A stretch of DNA of 64,000 nt from Actinoallomurus oryzae (GTDB lineage: Bacteria > Actinomycetota > Actinomycetes > Streptosporangiales > Streptosporangiaceae). The notes under the pieces were generated by a model. The model was not told the DNA's origin and made no database searches. It saw only the letters and a program-made list of their open reading frames with translations. Both the position numbers and the translations under genes were made by a program. How positions within the stretch are numbered: the stretch's first letter is position 1; each line of letters begins with the position of its first letter. Location: positions 192,125 through 256,124 of the forward strand of contig NZ_BAABHF010000035.1 in the NCBI RefSeq assembly GCF_039541955.1, written 5' to 3'. Of the stretch, positions 16,486 to 25,125 are shown piece after piece.

Positions 16486-16509
16486 CAATACCAGTGGAAG
16501 GGAACGGCC

Positions 16510-17025
16510 ATGGCCACGAAAGATGATCTCCTGCGCGGCGCAGAGGAGATCGGAGCGGCCGTCGAACAACACGCGCGGGCACTGGCCGAGTCTCCCGATG
16601 ATGCCAAGGCCGTGATCGCGGCAGTGAACCGCCTGCGCACCGCGGCGATCACCTATGTGGTGAACGCCGGCGAGCTCACCGGCTGGGGAAACCCCTTCAG
16701 CGACCTCGAGGACGAGCTCGAGGAGGAGGCGGAGGAGACGGCGGCGGACGACTCCGGCGAGGAGTCCGGGGATGACTCCGGCGCTCCGCCGTCCGTGGTG
16801 AAGGTCGAGGCCAGCTACCTCGTGCGCGTCAACGACGCCGAGGCCGCACGGCGTCACCTGGCCGAGCGGGGTGCGGCCCAGGAGTACTCCGCGGAGGTCT
16901 CCGCGGCCGTGACCACCGATGTCGTCACGGACCTGTTCCTGGCGGACGGGTGGAGCCCGCACCAGTACGGCGAGGAGATCATCGAGGTCCTCGAAGAGAA
17001 GTGGTCGTGCGGCCCGGACGAGTGA
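16510..17025 (+). CDS. Acidic partner protein, possible immunity protein
   Basis: A 171-residue very acidic protein. A helical N-terminal half (LLRGAEEIGAAVEQHARALAES) is followed by a Glu/Asp-rich linker near residues 65-95 (DLEDELEEEAEE) and a mixed C-terminal half beginning VKVEASYLVRVND. ATG at 16510 has GGAAGGGAA upstream and lies 24 bp after the basic gene on the same strand. Acidic charge and position behind a basic toxin-like protein fit an immunity role. No family is recognised, and an adaptor or chaperone role is possible. Confidence 0.5.
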   Translation: MATKDDLLRGAEEIGAAVEQHARALAESPDDAKAVIAAVNRLRTAAITYVVNAGELTGWGNPFSDLEDELEEEAEETAADDSGEESGDDSGAPPSVVKVEASYLVRVNDAEAARRHLAERGAAQEYSAEVSAAVTTDVVTDLFLADGWSPHQYGEEIIEVLEEKWSCGPDE

Positions 17026-17173
17026 GAGTGAGTCCTCGCGGATCGCGGTGAGGGCGAGCCGGCGGTTCGGCCCCGTGACACGCGGGCCGAACCGCGAGCG
17101 GGCCGGTGACCCCGGGCGGAGCCGGGCATCCATCGAGGCGGGTTACTCCGGACAGGGTTGCGCGTAACCTTTA

Positions 17174-17188
17174 GTTCACTTGTTGAAC
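17174..17188. promoter_or_regulatory. Putative ROK operator upstream of the ROK gene
   Basis: GTTCA-N5-TGAAC forms a perfect inverted repeat 23 bp before the ROK start. Its core is TTCA-CTTG-TTGA. The same TTCA-N4-TTGA core occurs before the GH3 gene. Position and symmetry fit autoregulation. Confidence 0.45.
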
Positions 17189-17210
17189 GCGGCGACCCGC
17201 TGGGGGACTG

Positions 17211-18365
17211 ATGGCGATGCCCGGCTCGCAGACGTCCCTCCACGAGGCGAACCAGCGGCGTGTGATCCAGGCCGTCCGCGAGTCCGGCGCGCCGACCCAG
17301 GCCGACATCGCGCGCAGCACCGGGCTCTCGCGCGCCACCGTCTCCAACATCGTGCGTGAGCTGACCGCCGGCGGACTGCTCGTCGTGACGCCGACGTCCG
17401 CGGGCGGGCGGCGTGCCCGTGCGGTGTCGCTGGCGCCCGGCGCCGGACTCGCCGTGGGTGTCGACTTCGGTCACTCGCACCTGCGCGTGGCGATCGGCAA
17501 CCTGGCCCGCGAGGTGATCGCCGAGCGGGCCATGCCGCTCGACGTCGGCGCGTCGGCGGCCGACGGCCTCTTCGCGGCGGAGCGCCTGATGGACGAGCTG
17601 CTGTCCTTGGCCGGCGCGACGCGCGATGACGTGGTCGGGATCGGGCTCGGCGTGCCCGGCCCGGTCGACGCGGTGACCGGCACGATCGGGTCGAGCACCA
17701 TCCTGCCCGGCTGGGCCGGCATCCACGCCGCCGACGAGGCCGCCCGGCGCCTCGGCCGCCCGGTGCACGTCGACAACGACGCCAACCTCGGCGCGCTCGG
17801 CGAGATGACGTGGGGCGCGGCGCACGGCCACGCCGACGCCGCGTACATCAAGATCAGCTCGGGCGTCGGCGCCGGCATCGTCATCGGCGGCCGGCTCTAC
17901 CACGGGCCCGGCGGCACCGCGGGCGAGCTCGGGCACCTCACGCTGGATGAGAGAGGGCCGATGTGCCGCTGCGGCAACCGCGGCTGCCTGGAGACCTACG
18001 CCGGTGGCCGTTACCTCGCCGAGCTGCTGCGGCACGCGCACGGCGACGGGCTGACCACCGCGCGCATCGTCGAGCTGGCGCTGGCCGGCGACGCGCCCTG
18101 CCGCCGCGCGGTCAGCGACGCCGGCCGGTACGTCGGCGCCGGCGTGGCCAGCCTGTGCAACCTGCTGAACCCCACACGGGTCGTGGTCGGCGGCGATCTG
18201 GGGCGGGCGGGCGACCTGCTGCTGGATCCGATGGCCGAGGCGGTGAGACGGTCGGCGATCGCCAGCGCGGCCTCGCTGGTCTCGATCGTGCCCGGGGTCC
18301 TCGGCGACCGCGCGGAGGTGCTCGGCGCGCTCGCGCTCGTTCTCCAGATCGCGTTCAACTCCTGA
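17211..18365 (+). CDS. ROK family transcriptional repressor
   Basis: A 384-residue NagC/XylR-type regulator. An N-terminal winged helix-turn-helix (about 15-65, TQADIARSTGLSRATVSNIV) is joined to a ROK sugar-kinase fold with VGVDFGHSHLRVAIG, GLGVPGPVDAVTG, HVDNDANLGALGE and the zinc cysteine motif CRCGNRGCLET. Such proteins bind a sugar and release DNA. ATG at 17211 is preceded by GGGGGAC. The next gene encodes a secreted GH3 glucosidase, and both genes have a TTCA-N4-TTGA palindrome upstream. This suggests that the ROK protein controls both in response to a beta-glucoside or its product. Confidence 0.92.
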   Translation: MAMPGSQTSLHEANQRRVIQAVRESGAPTQADIARSTGLSRATVSNIVRELTAGGLLVVTPTSAGGRRARAVSLAPGAGLAVGVDFGHSHLRVAIGNLAREVIAERAMPLDVGASAADGLFAAERLMDELLSLAGATRDDVVGIGLGVPGPVDAVTGTIGSSTILPGWAGIHAADEAARRLGRPVHVDNDANLGALGEMTWGAAHGHADAAYIKISSGVGAGIVIGGRLYHGPGGTAGELGHLTLDERGPMCRCGNRGCLETYAGGRYLAELLRHAHGDGLTTARIVELALAGDAPCRRAVSDAGRYVGAGVASLCNLLNPTRVVVGGDLGRAGDLLLDPMAEAVRRSAIASAASLVSIVPGVLGDRAEVLGALALVLQIAFNS

Positions 18366-18394
18366 ACGATTCTGGCAGACTTCGGCCAACCTTA

Positions 18395-18411
18395 ATTCAA
18401 GCCTTGATTTG
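18395..18411. promoter_or_regulatory. Putative ROK operator upstream of the GH3 gene
   Basis: AATTCAAG-C-CTTGATTT is a near-perfect inverted repeat (five perfect inner pairs) 63 bp before the GH3 start. Its core TTCA-AGCC-TTGA matches the spacing of the site before the ROK gene. Confidence 0.5.
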
Positions 18412-18473
18412 ATCTTCAGCTGGGTCTTTGATCACAGAACCTCTTCTTGATCCCCCGCCTGGAGAACACGCGC

Positions 18474-20717
18474 ATGAGACTGAGGTCCAGGGCCGCCCAT
18501 ATCGGGCTGGCCGTCACTGTCACCCTTTCCGGCCTGGCACTCAGCGCGACCGGCGCCAGCGCCCAGTCCGGCTATCAGGACCCGCACGCCTCCATCCCCG
18601 CCCGGGTGGCCGATCTCCTCAAGCGCATGACGCTCGAGGAGAAGGTGGGCCAGATGACACAGCCCGCGGTGCTCAACATGCAGGGTGACTGCCAGTGGTC
18701 CGGCGGCGCCCTGGTCGAGTCCTGCGAGAAGCACATCCTGACCGACCTGAAGGCCGGCTCGGTGCTGTCCGGCGGCGGTGAGACACCGCCGCAGAACACG
18801 CCCAAGGACTGGGCCGACATGGTCAACGCGGTCCAGAAGTACGCGATCGACCACTCTCGCCTGCACATCCCGATCGTGTACGGCGTCGACGCCGTGCACG
18901 GGCACAACAACGTCCTCGGCGCGACGAAGTTCCCCCAGCAGGTCGGCGTCGGCGCGACCTGGGACGCACAGCTCGCCGAGCAGATGGGCGAGTCGACCTC
19001 CCGCGCGGTGAAGGCGACCGGCCCGCAGTGGGACTTCGCCCCGGTCGAGGACATCTCCCGTGACACGCGGTGGGGCCGCTACTACGAGACCTACTCCGAG
19101 GACCCGTACCTCGCGGGCTCGCTCGGCGCCGCCACGATCCAGGGCCTGCAGAAGACGGGGCAGGTCGCGGGCACGGTGAAGCACTTCGCCGGCTACTCCG
19201 CGCCGTTCTCCGGCCACGACCGCACCGAGGCGCACATCGACCAGCGCGAGCTGCAGGACACGTTCCTGCCGGCGTACAAGGCGGCCGTCGACGCCGGCGC
19301 GCTGACCCTCATGGCGAACTCCGGATCGATCAACGGGATCCCGGCGCACGCATCGCACTACCTGCTCACCGACCTGCTGCGCCACCAGTGGGGCTTCAAG
19401 GGCGTCGTCGTCAGCGACTGGCAGGACGTCGAGAACCTGCAGACGGCGTACCACCTCACCGACTCGTACGCCGGCGCGGCGGCCATCGCGGTCAATGCGG
19501 GCGTGGACATGGCGATGATCCAGCCGGGCAGCGTCGACGGCTTCGTCAACGGGCTGATCTCCGACGTCAAGAGCGGCAAGGTCTCCAAGCGGCGGATCGA
19601 CGAGGCCGTCTCGCGGATCCTCACGCTGAAGTTCAAGCTCGGCCTGTTCGACCACCCGTACGTCGACGCCTCCCAGGCGGACGGCATCGTGCTCGGCGCC
19701 GACAAGGACCTTGCGGTCCAGGCCGCCACCGAGTCCCAGACGCTACTGAAGAACGACGGGAACGTGCTGCCACTGTCGACCGGCCTCGGCAAGGTCGTCG
19801 TGACCGGCCCCAGCGCCGACTCCATCCCGAACCAGGACGGCGGCTGGACGATCGGCTGGCAGGGCATCCCGGACGGCGTCAACGATCCAGGCGTCACGAT
19901 CTACCAGGGCATCAAGAACGTCATCGGCGACCACGCCAAGCTGGTCAAGGACGCCGGTGACGCGGTCGACCAGACCAAGGACGCCGACGCGGCCGTCGTC
20001 GTGGTCGGCGAGAAGCCCGGTGCCGAGGGCACCAACGACAACGAGACGCCCGAGCTGGCCGCCGACCAGCAGAAGCTGGTCGACGACCTGCAGGCCACCG
20101 GCAAGCCGGTGATCGTGGTGGTCGTGGCCGGGCGACCGCTCGCGCTCGGCGGTGCCGCCGACGCCAAGCAGCTGCTGATGTCCTGGCTGCCGGGCAGCGA
20201 GGGCGGTACGGCGGTGGCGAACGTCCTGTTCGGCAAGGCGAACCCGAGCGGCCGCCTGCCGGTGTCGTGGCCGAAGGTCGCCGGCGACGAGCCGATGTTC
20301 TACCAGCAGCTGGCGGGCACCAACTCCGGCACGAGCTCCTCCTACGACCCGCTGTTCGGCTTCGGGGCGGGCCTGTCGTACACCTCGTACACGGTGAACG
20401 ACGTCTCGGTCTCGGGCGGCAGGACGGTGAAGGTGTCGGTGAAGGTCGCCAACACCGGATCCCGCGACGGCGACATGGTGGTGCCGGTCTTCGCCCAGCA
20501 GCCGGTCAGCCGCATCCTCGTCCCGCCGAACCGTCTCGTGGCCTACACCCGCGTGCCGCTCAAGGCCGGCCAGTCCACGACCGTCTCGCTGTCGTTCCCG
20601 CTGTCGCGCCTGGCCGTGACGCAGGGCGACATCAACGGGTCGTCCACCCGGTCGGTCGTCCCCGGCCAGTACAAGATCGTCGCCGGCGGCAAGTCCGCGG
20701 ACCTGACCGTCCACTAG
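18474..20717 (+). CDS. Secreted GH3 beta-glucosidase (BglX-like)
   Basis: A 747-residue exported glycoside hydrolase of family 3 that releases glucose from beta-glucosides. ATG at 18474 follows GGAGAAC and gives a signal peptide (MRLRSRAAHIGLAVTV... to about ASAQS). The N-terminal barrel contains GVDAVHGHNN, KHFAGYSAPFSGHD and the nucleophile Asp at about 315 in VVVSDWQD. The alpha/beta C-domain (QTLLKNDGNVLPL, GEKPGAEGTND) and a fibronectin III-like end follow, the usual BglX order. It is downstream of the ROK regulator on the same strand and is probably its target. A strong hairpin terminates the unit. Confidence 0.95.
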   Translation: MRLRSRAAHIGLAVTVTLSGLALSATGASAQSGYQDPHASIPARVADLLKRMTLEEKVGQMTQPAVLNMQGDCQWSGGALVESCEKHILTDLKAGSVLSGGGETPPQNTPKDWADMVNAVQKYAIDHSRLHIPIVYGVDAVHGHNNVLGATKFPQQVGVGATWDAQLAEQMGESTSRAVKATGPQWDFAPVEDISRDTRWGRYYETYSEDPYLAGSLGAATIQGLQKTGQVAGTVKHFAGYSAPFSGHDRTEAHIDQRELQDTFLPAYKAAVDAGALTLMANSGSINGIPAHASHYLLTDLLRHQWGFKGVVVSDWQDVENLQTAYHLTDSYAGAAAIAVNAGVDMAMIQPGSVDGFVNGLISDVKSGKVSKRRIDEAVSRILTLKFKLGLFDHPYVDASQADGIVLGADKDLAVQAATESQTLLKNDGNVLPLSTGLGKVVVTGPSADSIPNQDGGWTIGWQGIPDGVNDPGVTIYQGIKNVIGDHAKLVKDAGDAVDQTKDADAAVVVVGEKPGAEGTNDNETPELAADQQKLVDDLQATGKPVIVVVVAGRPLALGGAADAKQLLMSWLPGSEGGTAVANVLFGKANPSGRLPVSWPKVAGDEPMFYQQLAGTNSGTSSSYDPLFGFGAGLSYTSYTVNDVSVSGGRTVKVSVKVANTGSRDGDMVVPVFAQQPVSRILVPPNRLVAYTRVPLKAGQSTTVSLSFPLSRLAVTQGDINGSSTRSVVPGQYKIVAGGKSADLTVH

Positions 20718-20757
20718 GCGACGGCGACCAACCGGCCCTCCGCCGGGAGAGGCGGTC

Positions 20758-20790
20758 GCCCCGGCGGGTTCGCAACCCACCCGCCGGGGC
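20758..20790. terminator. Convergent terminator hairpin
   Basis: GCCCCGGCGGGT (20758-20769) pairs perfectly with ACCCGCCGGGGC (20779-20790) between the convergent GH3 and MMPL genes. There is no T-run, as is usual in actinomycetes. It can serve both directions. Confidence 0.7.
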
Positions 20791-20803
20791 GGCCCAGCCG
20801 CTC

Positions 20804-22999
20804 TCAGCCGAGGGCTTCGCTCGTCTGCGGCCGGGCCGGGCCCCGGCCCCACGCCCGGTCGCCGAGCAGCGCCAGGGCGGCCGGGAGGAGCACGCCGCGC
20901 ACGAGGGTGGCGTCGATCAGGATGGCCACGGACAGCCCGACGCCCATCATCTTGTACTCGATCGCGGTCAGCACGACGAAGACGCTGAACGCCGCGGTCA
21001 TGATGACGGCGGCGCTGGTCACGACGCCGGCGCTGGCGCCGATGCCACCGACGATCGCCTCGCGCGGACCGGCCCCTCCCGACCGGCGTTCGCGGATCCG
21101 GCTGAGGATGAAGATGTGGTAGTCCATGCTCAGGCCGAACAGGATGACGAACATGAACACCGGCAGCCAGTCGACGATCCCTCCGTAGGAGGTGAAGCCG
21201 AGCAGCGAGCCCCCGTGACCGCCCTGGAACACCCAGCCGAGCACACCGCACGCGGCACCGATGGACAGCAGGTTCAGGGCGATCGAGACGAGCGGCACGG
21301 CGACGGAGCGGAACGCCACGGCGAGCAGCACGAACGCCAGCACGAGCACGAACCCGAAGACCAGCGGCGTACGGCCGGAGAGCTGCCGGGTGAAGTCGTA
21401 CGCCAGCGCGGTCCTACCGGCGACCGCGTACTCGACGCCGTCCACGTGCCCGAACGCCGCGGGCAGCGACCTGTGCCGCAGCGTGTCCAGCGCGCGGACG
21501 GCCATCTCTCCGTTGCCGAAGTCGGCCAGGGGCACCCGCAGGAGCAGCGCCCGGCCGACCCTCGCCTGGGCGATCGGCTCCGCACCGCCGCTGCGCAGGT
21601 CGTCGACGGCCCGCCGTACGCCGGGAGAATCGAGCGCGCCTTCGCGCGTCTCCCACACCACCACCCGTGCCGGAGACGGCGTGCCCGGGAACGCCTCCTG
21701 CATGCGGACGGCGGCGTCCACGACGGGCACGCTGCGCGGCAGGCTGTCGGTCACGGCCGCGTCCTGAAGATGGATCCCGAACACGGGCAGCGCCATGACC
21801 ACCAGCGCGAGCACGGCCGCTCCGCCCCAGACGAGCGGCCGTCTCACGACCACCCGCGCGACGGCCGTCCACGTCCGTGACTCCGCCGCCGCCGTACGCC
21901 GGCGGCCCAGCCACGGGATGCGGCTCCGGTCCACCCAGCGGCCCAGCAGGCTCAGCAGCGCCGGCAGCACGGTCACCGAGCCGACCATCGCCAGGCCGAC
22001 CACGAGCACCGCGCCGATCGTCAGCCCGCGCAGCTCGGCCAGCCCGCTGAACAGCAGCCCGGTCATGCAGAGCATCACCGTCAGGCCCGAGACGAGGATG
22101 ACGTGCCCCGACGTGCGCGCGGTGATCCGCAGCGCCTCCCGCACGGTACGCCCCGCGGCGCGCTCCTCGCGTTCCCGCCGCAGGTAGAACAGCGAGTAGT
22201 CGATGCCGACCGCGACGCCGATCAGCAGCACCATCGAATGGGTCGCGCTGTTGATCGGGGTCCAGTGATCGACCACCTGCAGCAGGCCGAACGCGCCGAC
22301 GACGGTGCTGAGCGCGAGCAGCAGCGGAATCCCCGCCGCGATCAGCGAGCCGAACACCACCAGCAGGATCACCACGGTGACCGGCATCGAGAAGTGCTCG
22401 GCCCGCTGGAAGTCGCCCTTGATGCCCTCGTCGACCGCGGAGCTCAGGCTCCGGTCCCCGGCCTCCACCACGCGCGCCCCCGGATGGCGGGCCGCCACCT
22501 GCGCGACCGCCCGGACGACGGCGTCGTACTGCGCGTCCACCCGCTCGTCCGGTCCGGCGAGCTGGAAGGTGACCAGCCCGGAGCGGCCGTCCTCGGACAC
22601 CAGGGGCGAGCGGAGGCCCGTCACGGTGCCGGGCGTCCGCTGGAGCGCCGCCTCCAGGTCCCGCGCGGCCTGACGCAGGTCCGGGTCGTCGGCGAACCGC
22701 CCGTCCGTACGGGACTGGACGAGCACGTTCTCCAGGACGGGCACATAGGCGTGCTGGGCGCCCAGGACACGTTCGGCCCGGCCCGACTCCCCCGGATCGA
22801 TGCCGCCGGCGCCCTCGCCCGGAATCAGCGCGCTGGAGAGCACGGCGAGGATGACCAGGGCGAACCAACCCGTGATGGCGAGGGCGCGGTGCCGTGCCGA
22901 CCATCCCGCGACGCGCTCCACCACGGGAGCGGGGCCTCCGCGACCGCCGGGAGTTCGCCCGGCGGCCTCCGGCACGGCCGACTTGCCAATGCGCAGCAT
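20804..22999 (-). CDS. MMPL family (RND-type) membrane transporter
   Basis: A 731-residue MMPL protein with about twelve transmembrane helices. One helix near residue 45 is followed by a large extracytoplasmic domain, five helices including GVAVGIDYSLFYLRREREER, a second external domain (residues ~390-510), then helices with ILFGLSMDYHIFILSRIRE. Asp-Tyr pairs in helices 4 and 10 (GIDYS, SMDYH) are the proton-relay residues of the family. These pumps export lipids or drugs. ATG at 22999 follows GGAAAGGAC. It lies downstream of the ArsR/coiled-coil pair, but a 14-bp hairpin sits between, so partial uncoupling is expected. Confidence 0.92.
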   Translation of the reverse strand: MLRIGKSAVPEAAGRTPGGRGGPAPVVERVAGWSARHRALAITGWFALVILAVLSSALIPGEGAGGIDPGESGRAERVLGAQHAYVPVLENVLVQSRTDGRFADDPDLRQAARDLEAALQRTPGTVTGLRSPLVSEDGRSGLVTFQLAGPDERVDAQYDAVVRAVAQVAARHPGARVVEAGDRSLSSAVDEGIKGDFQRAEHFSMPVTVVILLVVFGSLIAAGIPLLLALSTVVGAFGLLQVVDHWTPINSATHSMVLLIGVAVGIDYSLFYLRREREERAAGRTVREALRITARTSGHVILVSGLTVMLCMTGLLFSGLAELRGLTIGAVLVVGLAMVGSVTVLPALLSLLGRWVDRSRIPWLGRRRTAAAESRTWTAVARVVVRRPLVWGGAAVLALVVMALPVFGIHLQDAAVTDSLPRSVPVVDAAVRMQEAFPGTPSPARVVVWETREGALDSPGVRRAVDDLRSGGAEPIAQARVGRALLLRVPLADFGNGEMAVRALDTLRHRSLPAAFGHVDGVEYAVAGRTALAYDFTRQLSGRTPLVFGFVLVLAFVLLAVAFRSVAVPLVSIALNLLSIGAACGVLGWVFQGGHGGSLLGFTSYGGIVDWLPVFMFVILFGLSMDYHIFILSRIRERRSGGAGPREAIVGGIGASAGVVTSAAVIMTAAFSVFVVLTAIEYKMMGVGLSVAILIDATLVRGVLLPAALALLGDRAWGRGPARPQTSEALG

Positions 23000-23071
23000 G
23001 AGCTGCTGTCCTTTCCATGAAGGGGTATTCGACGAGAACTCGCCCTCGGGCGAGGTGATGCTTCTTCGCTA

Positions 23072-23105
23072 CCTGGGCCGCCGAGTTGCAGCTCGGCGGC
23101 CCAGG
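23072..23105. terminator. 14-bp perfect hairpin
   Basis: Arms at 23072-23085 and 23092-23105 are perfect complements around a six-base loop. The element lies 12 bp beyond the stop of the small coiled-coil gene and before the MMPL gene, both on the minus strand. It is a likely terminator or attenuator. Confidence 0.7.
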
Positions 23106-23117
23106 GCATCCGGATCC

Positions 23118-23375
23118 TTACTCGACCTCTTTGAGGATCCGTTCAAGCGAGGCCAGGCGCGCCCGCATGTCCTCCAGCACGAGGGTGATCTCCCGGAGCT
23201 GCAGGTCGGTGCGTTCCTGTACGGCCGCCGTGGTCTCGGCGAGCTGGTGGTACCTGCCCTCGCGTGGCGACAGCACCTTGGCCCGCCAGATGGCGGCGAT
23301 CTGCCAGATGGTCACGGCGATCACCGTGGAGAGTCCGGCGGCTCCGACGACTTCCGCTAGCGCATGCCCGTTCAT
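23118..23375 (-). CDS. Small membrane-anchored coiled-coil protein
   Basis: An 85-residue protein with one N-terminal transmembrane helix (about 8-28, VVGAAGLSTVIAVTIWQIAAIW) and a cytoplasmic coiled coil (LAETTAAVQERTDLQLREITLVLEDM as two heptad runs, then RLASLERILKEVE). Its ATG overlaps the stop of the upstream ArsR-type regulator by four bases, so the two are translationally coupled. It could tether the regulator or sense membrane state. No family name is recognised. Confidence 0.65.
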   Translation of the reverse strand: MNGHALAEVVGAAGLSTVIAVTIWQIAAIWRAKVLSPREGRYHQLAETTAAVQERTDLQLREITLVLEDMRARLASLERILKEVE

Positions 23376-23713
23376 CTGGGTGTTTCCTCCTCGCCGCCGC
23401 GCTGGACGATCTCAGGTGTGGTGAGAGTGAGTACGGCGGCCGCGACGGCCTCCGGGGTGAGCTGGATGGAGAAGGGGGTCACCTCGTAGAACTTCATCGC
23501 CTTCCCGTCCTCGGACAGCTCCATCTGGGCCGACACGAGCCCGGCCGCCTGGAGCTTGCGCAGGTGCACCTGGAGCAGCGCGCGGCTGATGCCCAGCTCG
23601 CGGGCCAGCCGGCTGACGTAGTTGCGCTCACGCGCCAGCGCCGCGACGACTCGCAGGCGATGCGGGTTGGCGAGCGTCGCCAGCACCTCCACGAGTTCGT
23701 CGCCGTTCGGCAC
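23372..23713 (-). CDS. ArsR-type winged-helix transcriptional regulator
   Basis: A 113-residue DNA-binding protein. GTG at 23713 has AGGAG five bases upstream. Upstream in-frame codons reach 23902 but would run into the divergent sigma gene. The winged helix reads VEVLATLANPHRLRVVAALA (helix 1-2), VSRLARELGISRALLQVHLRKLQAAGLV (recognition region) and a beta wing. No CxC metal site is present, so metal sensing is unlikely. It overlaps the small membrane coiled-coil gene. The AT-rich spacer upstream (23714-23864) contains CCTGC/GCAGG repeats around an A/T-rich centre that may be its operator. Confidence 0.8.
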   Translation of the reverse strand: MPNGDELVEVLATLANPHRLRVVAALARERNYVSRLARELGISRALLQVHLRKLQAAGLVSAQMELSEDGKAMKFYEVTPFSIQLTPEAVAAAVLTLTTPEIVQRGGEEETPR

Positions 23714-23864
23714 GTCGACTCCTAATCTTTGTTTGCTCCTGCAAGAAAAAGTTAGCAGGTATCCATCGCGGGCACCACCGGACGAGTAACCCGGGATGTA
23801 ACGCTTTTTCCGCCGACGACCAAGTAAGGGTGTCAGCGGGCGGACGGCGAAGGAGGCGGGGCGG

Positions 23865-24437
23865 GTGCGCGGCAGCGACGCATCACCGGCGGAGGTCGCC
23901 ACCGACCCCGAGGCGTTCGAAAGGTTCTACCGGCGCCACATCGAGGTGGTCACACGGTTCGTGACACGCCGGGTCGACGATCCGCACCTGGTGGCCGACC
24001 TGGTCGCGGACGTGTTCGTCGCGGTGATCGACTCGGCGCACACCTACCGAGCGGACCACGGCACCGAGGTCGAGTGGCTGCACGGCGTGGCGCGCAACAC
24101 GCTCGCGGCCCACCGGCGGCGCGCGGCGCGGCAGCGGCGGCTCGAGCACCGGATCGCCGGGCGCCGCCTGCTCGACCCGGACGACGTGTCCCGGCTCGAG
24201 GACCGCATCGACGCGGAGAGACCGGCACGCCGGCTGCTGGCCGCCATGGCGGGGCTCCCCCCGAGCGAGCGCGCGGTACTCGAGCTGGTGGTGATCGACG
24301 AGCTGACCGTCGGGGAGGCCGCCACCGTCCTGGGCATCCGGCAGAACACCGCCCGGGTGCGGCTGCACCGGGCCCGCCGGTCGCTGCGCGGCAACGCCGA
24401 TCTCGATCTGACCGTCGCCGTGGAGGGACTGCGATGA
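23865..24437 (+). CDS. ECF-type RNA polymerase sigma factor
   Basis: A 190-residue sigma-70 family ECF factor. GTG at 23865 follows AGGAGG (23851-23856). Region 2 spans about 15-85 (FERFYRRHIEVVTRFVTRR, ADLVADVFVAVI, WLHGVARNTLAAHRRR), and region 4 about 130-180 (LPPSERAVLELVVIDELTVGEAA, then TARVRLHRARRSLR). The stop overlaps the ATG of a membrane partner as ATGA, the normal layout for a sigma/anti-sigma pair. The gene diverges from the ArsR-type operon. Confidence 0.9.
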   Translation: MRGSDASPAEVATDPEAFERFYRRHIEVVTRFVTRRVDDPHLVADLVADVFVAVIDSAHTYRADHGTEVEWLHGVARNTLAAHRRRAARQRRLEHRIAGRRLLDPDDVSRLEDRIDAERPARRLLAAMAGLPPSERAVLELVVIDELTVGEAATVLGIRQNTARVRLHRARRSLRGNADLDLTVAVEGLR

Positions 24438-24994
24438 CCTTCGAGGACAGGCTCCTGGCGGAGCTGAAGACCGAGGTGGCGGGACGAGCCGCCCGGCGAC
24501 GCGGTACGGCGCGGTGGTGGGCGAGGCCGCGGCCGGTGGCCGTCGCGATCGCCGCGGTGGCGGCCCTCACCGCGGTCGCCGTACCCACGCTGATCGGCTC
24601 CGAGGCCACGGCGGCCTACGCGGTCACCCGGAACGCCGACGGCTCGATCACCGTGACCATCAAGGAGTTCCGGGAGGCGGACCGGCTGCAGCGGGAACTC
24701 GCGGGCGACGGCGTCCGGACCGACATCACGTATCTGCCCCAGCACAAGAGATGCGCCGGCGTGCGGGGCACCGAGGTCGACTCGGCCCCTCCCCCCCACC
24801 AGCCGCTCGTGTGGCCGGAACGGGAACGGCCGGTGCGATCCTTCAAGATCTCCCCGCAGCTCATCGAGCCCGGCCGTACGCTCGTACTGGAGCTCGCCGA
24901 GTCGCACCGCACGAAGCTGTGGAAGCTCAAGTTCTACCTGGTGACCGGGCCGGTCGGGCCATGCGTGTTCGAGAACGACCCGTACTGGAACTGA
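24434..24994 (+). CDS. Membrane protein coupled to the ECF sigma factor
   Basis: A 186-residue single-pass protein. A short cytoplasmic N-terminus (MTFEDRLLAELKTEV, then Arg-rich) precedes a helix at about 36-56 (RPVAVAIAAVAALTAVAVP) and an external domain with two cysteines (HKRCAGV and GPCVFEND). The zinc-binding HxxxCxxC anti-sigma motif is absent. The ATG overlaps the sigma stop. It may be an atypical anti-sigma factor or a target co-produced with it. Confidence 0.65.
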   Translation: MTFEDRLLAELKTEVAGRAARRRGTARWWARPRPVAVAIAAVAALTAVAVPTLIGSEATAAYAVTRNADGSITVTIKEFREADRLQRELAGDGVRTDITYLPQHKRCAGVRGTEVDSAPPPHQPLVWPERERPVRSFKISPQLIEPGRTLVLELAESHRTKLWKLKFYLVTGPVGPCVFENDPYWN

Positions 24995-25125
24995 CCCGCG
25001 TGAGGCCCGTCACCGCGTAGCCCCCGCCGACGGACCCCGCCTCTCCGCCCTCCTGGGAACCGCCCGGCGGCGGTGACGCCCGTCCTCACGCTATTGGACT
25101 CATTTACAGTAAGGAGCTGGTCGCT

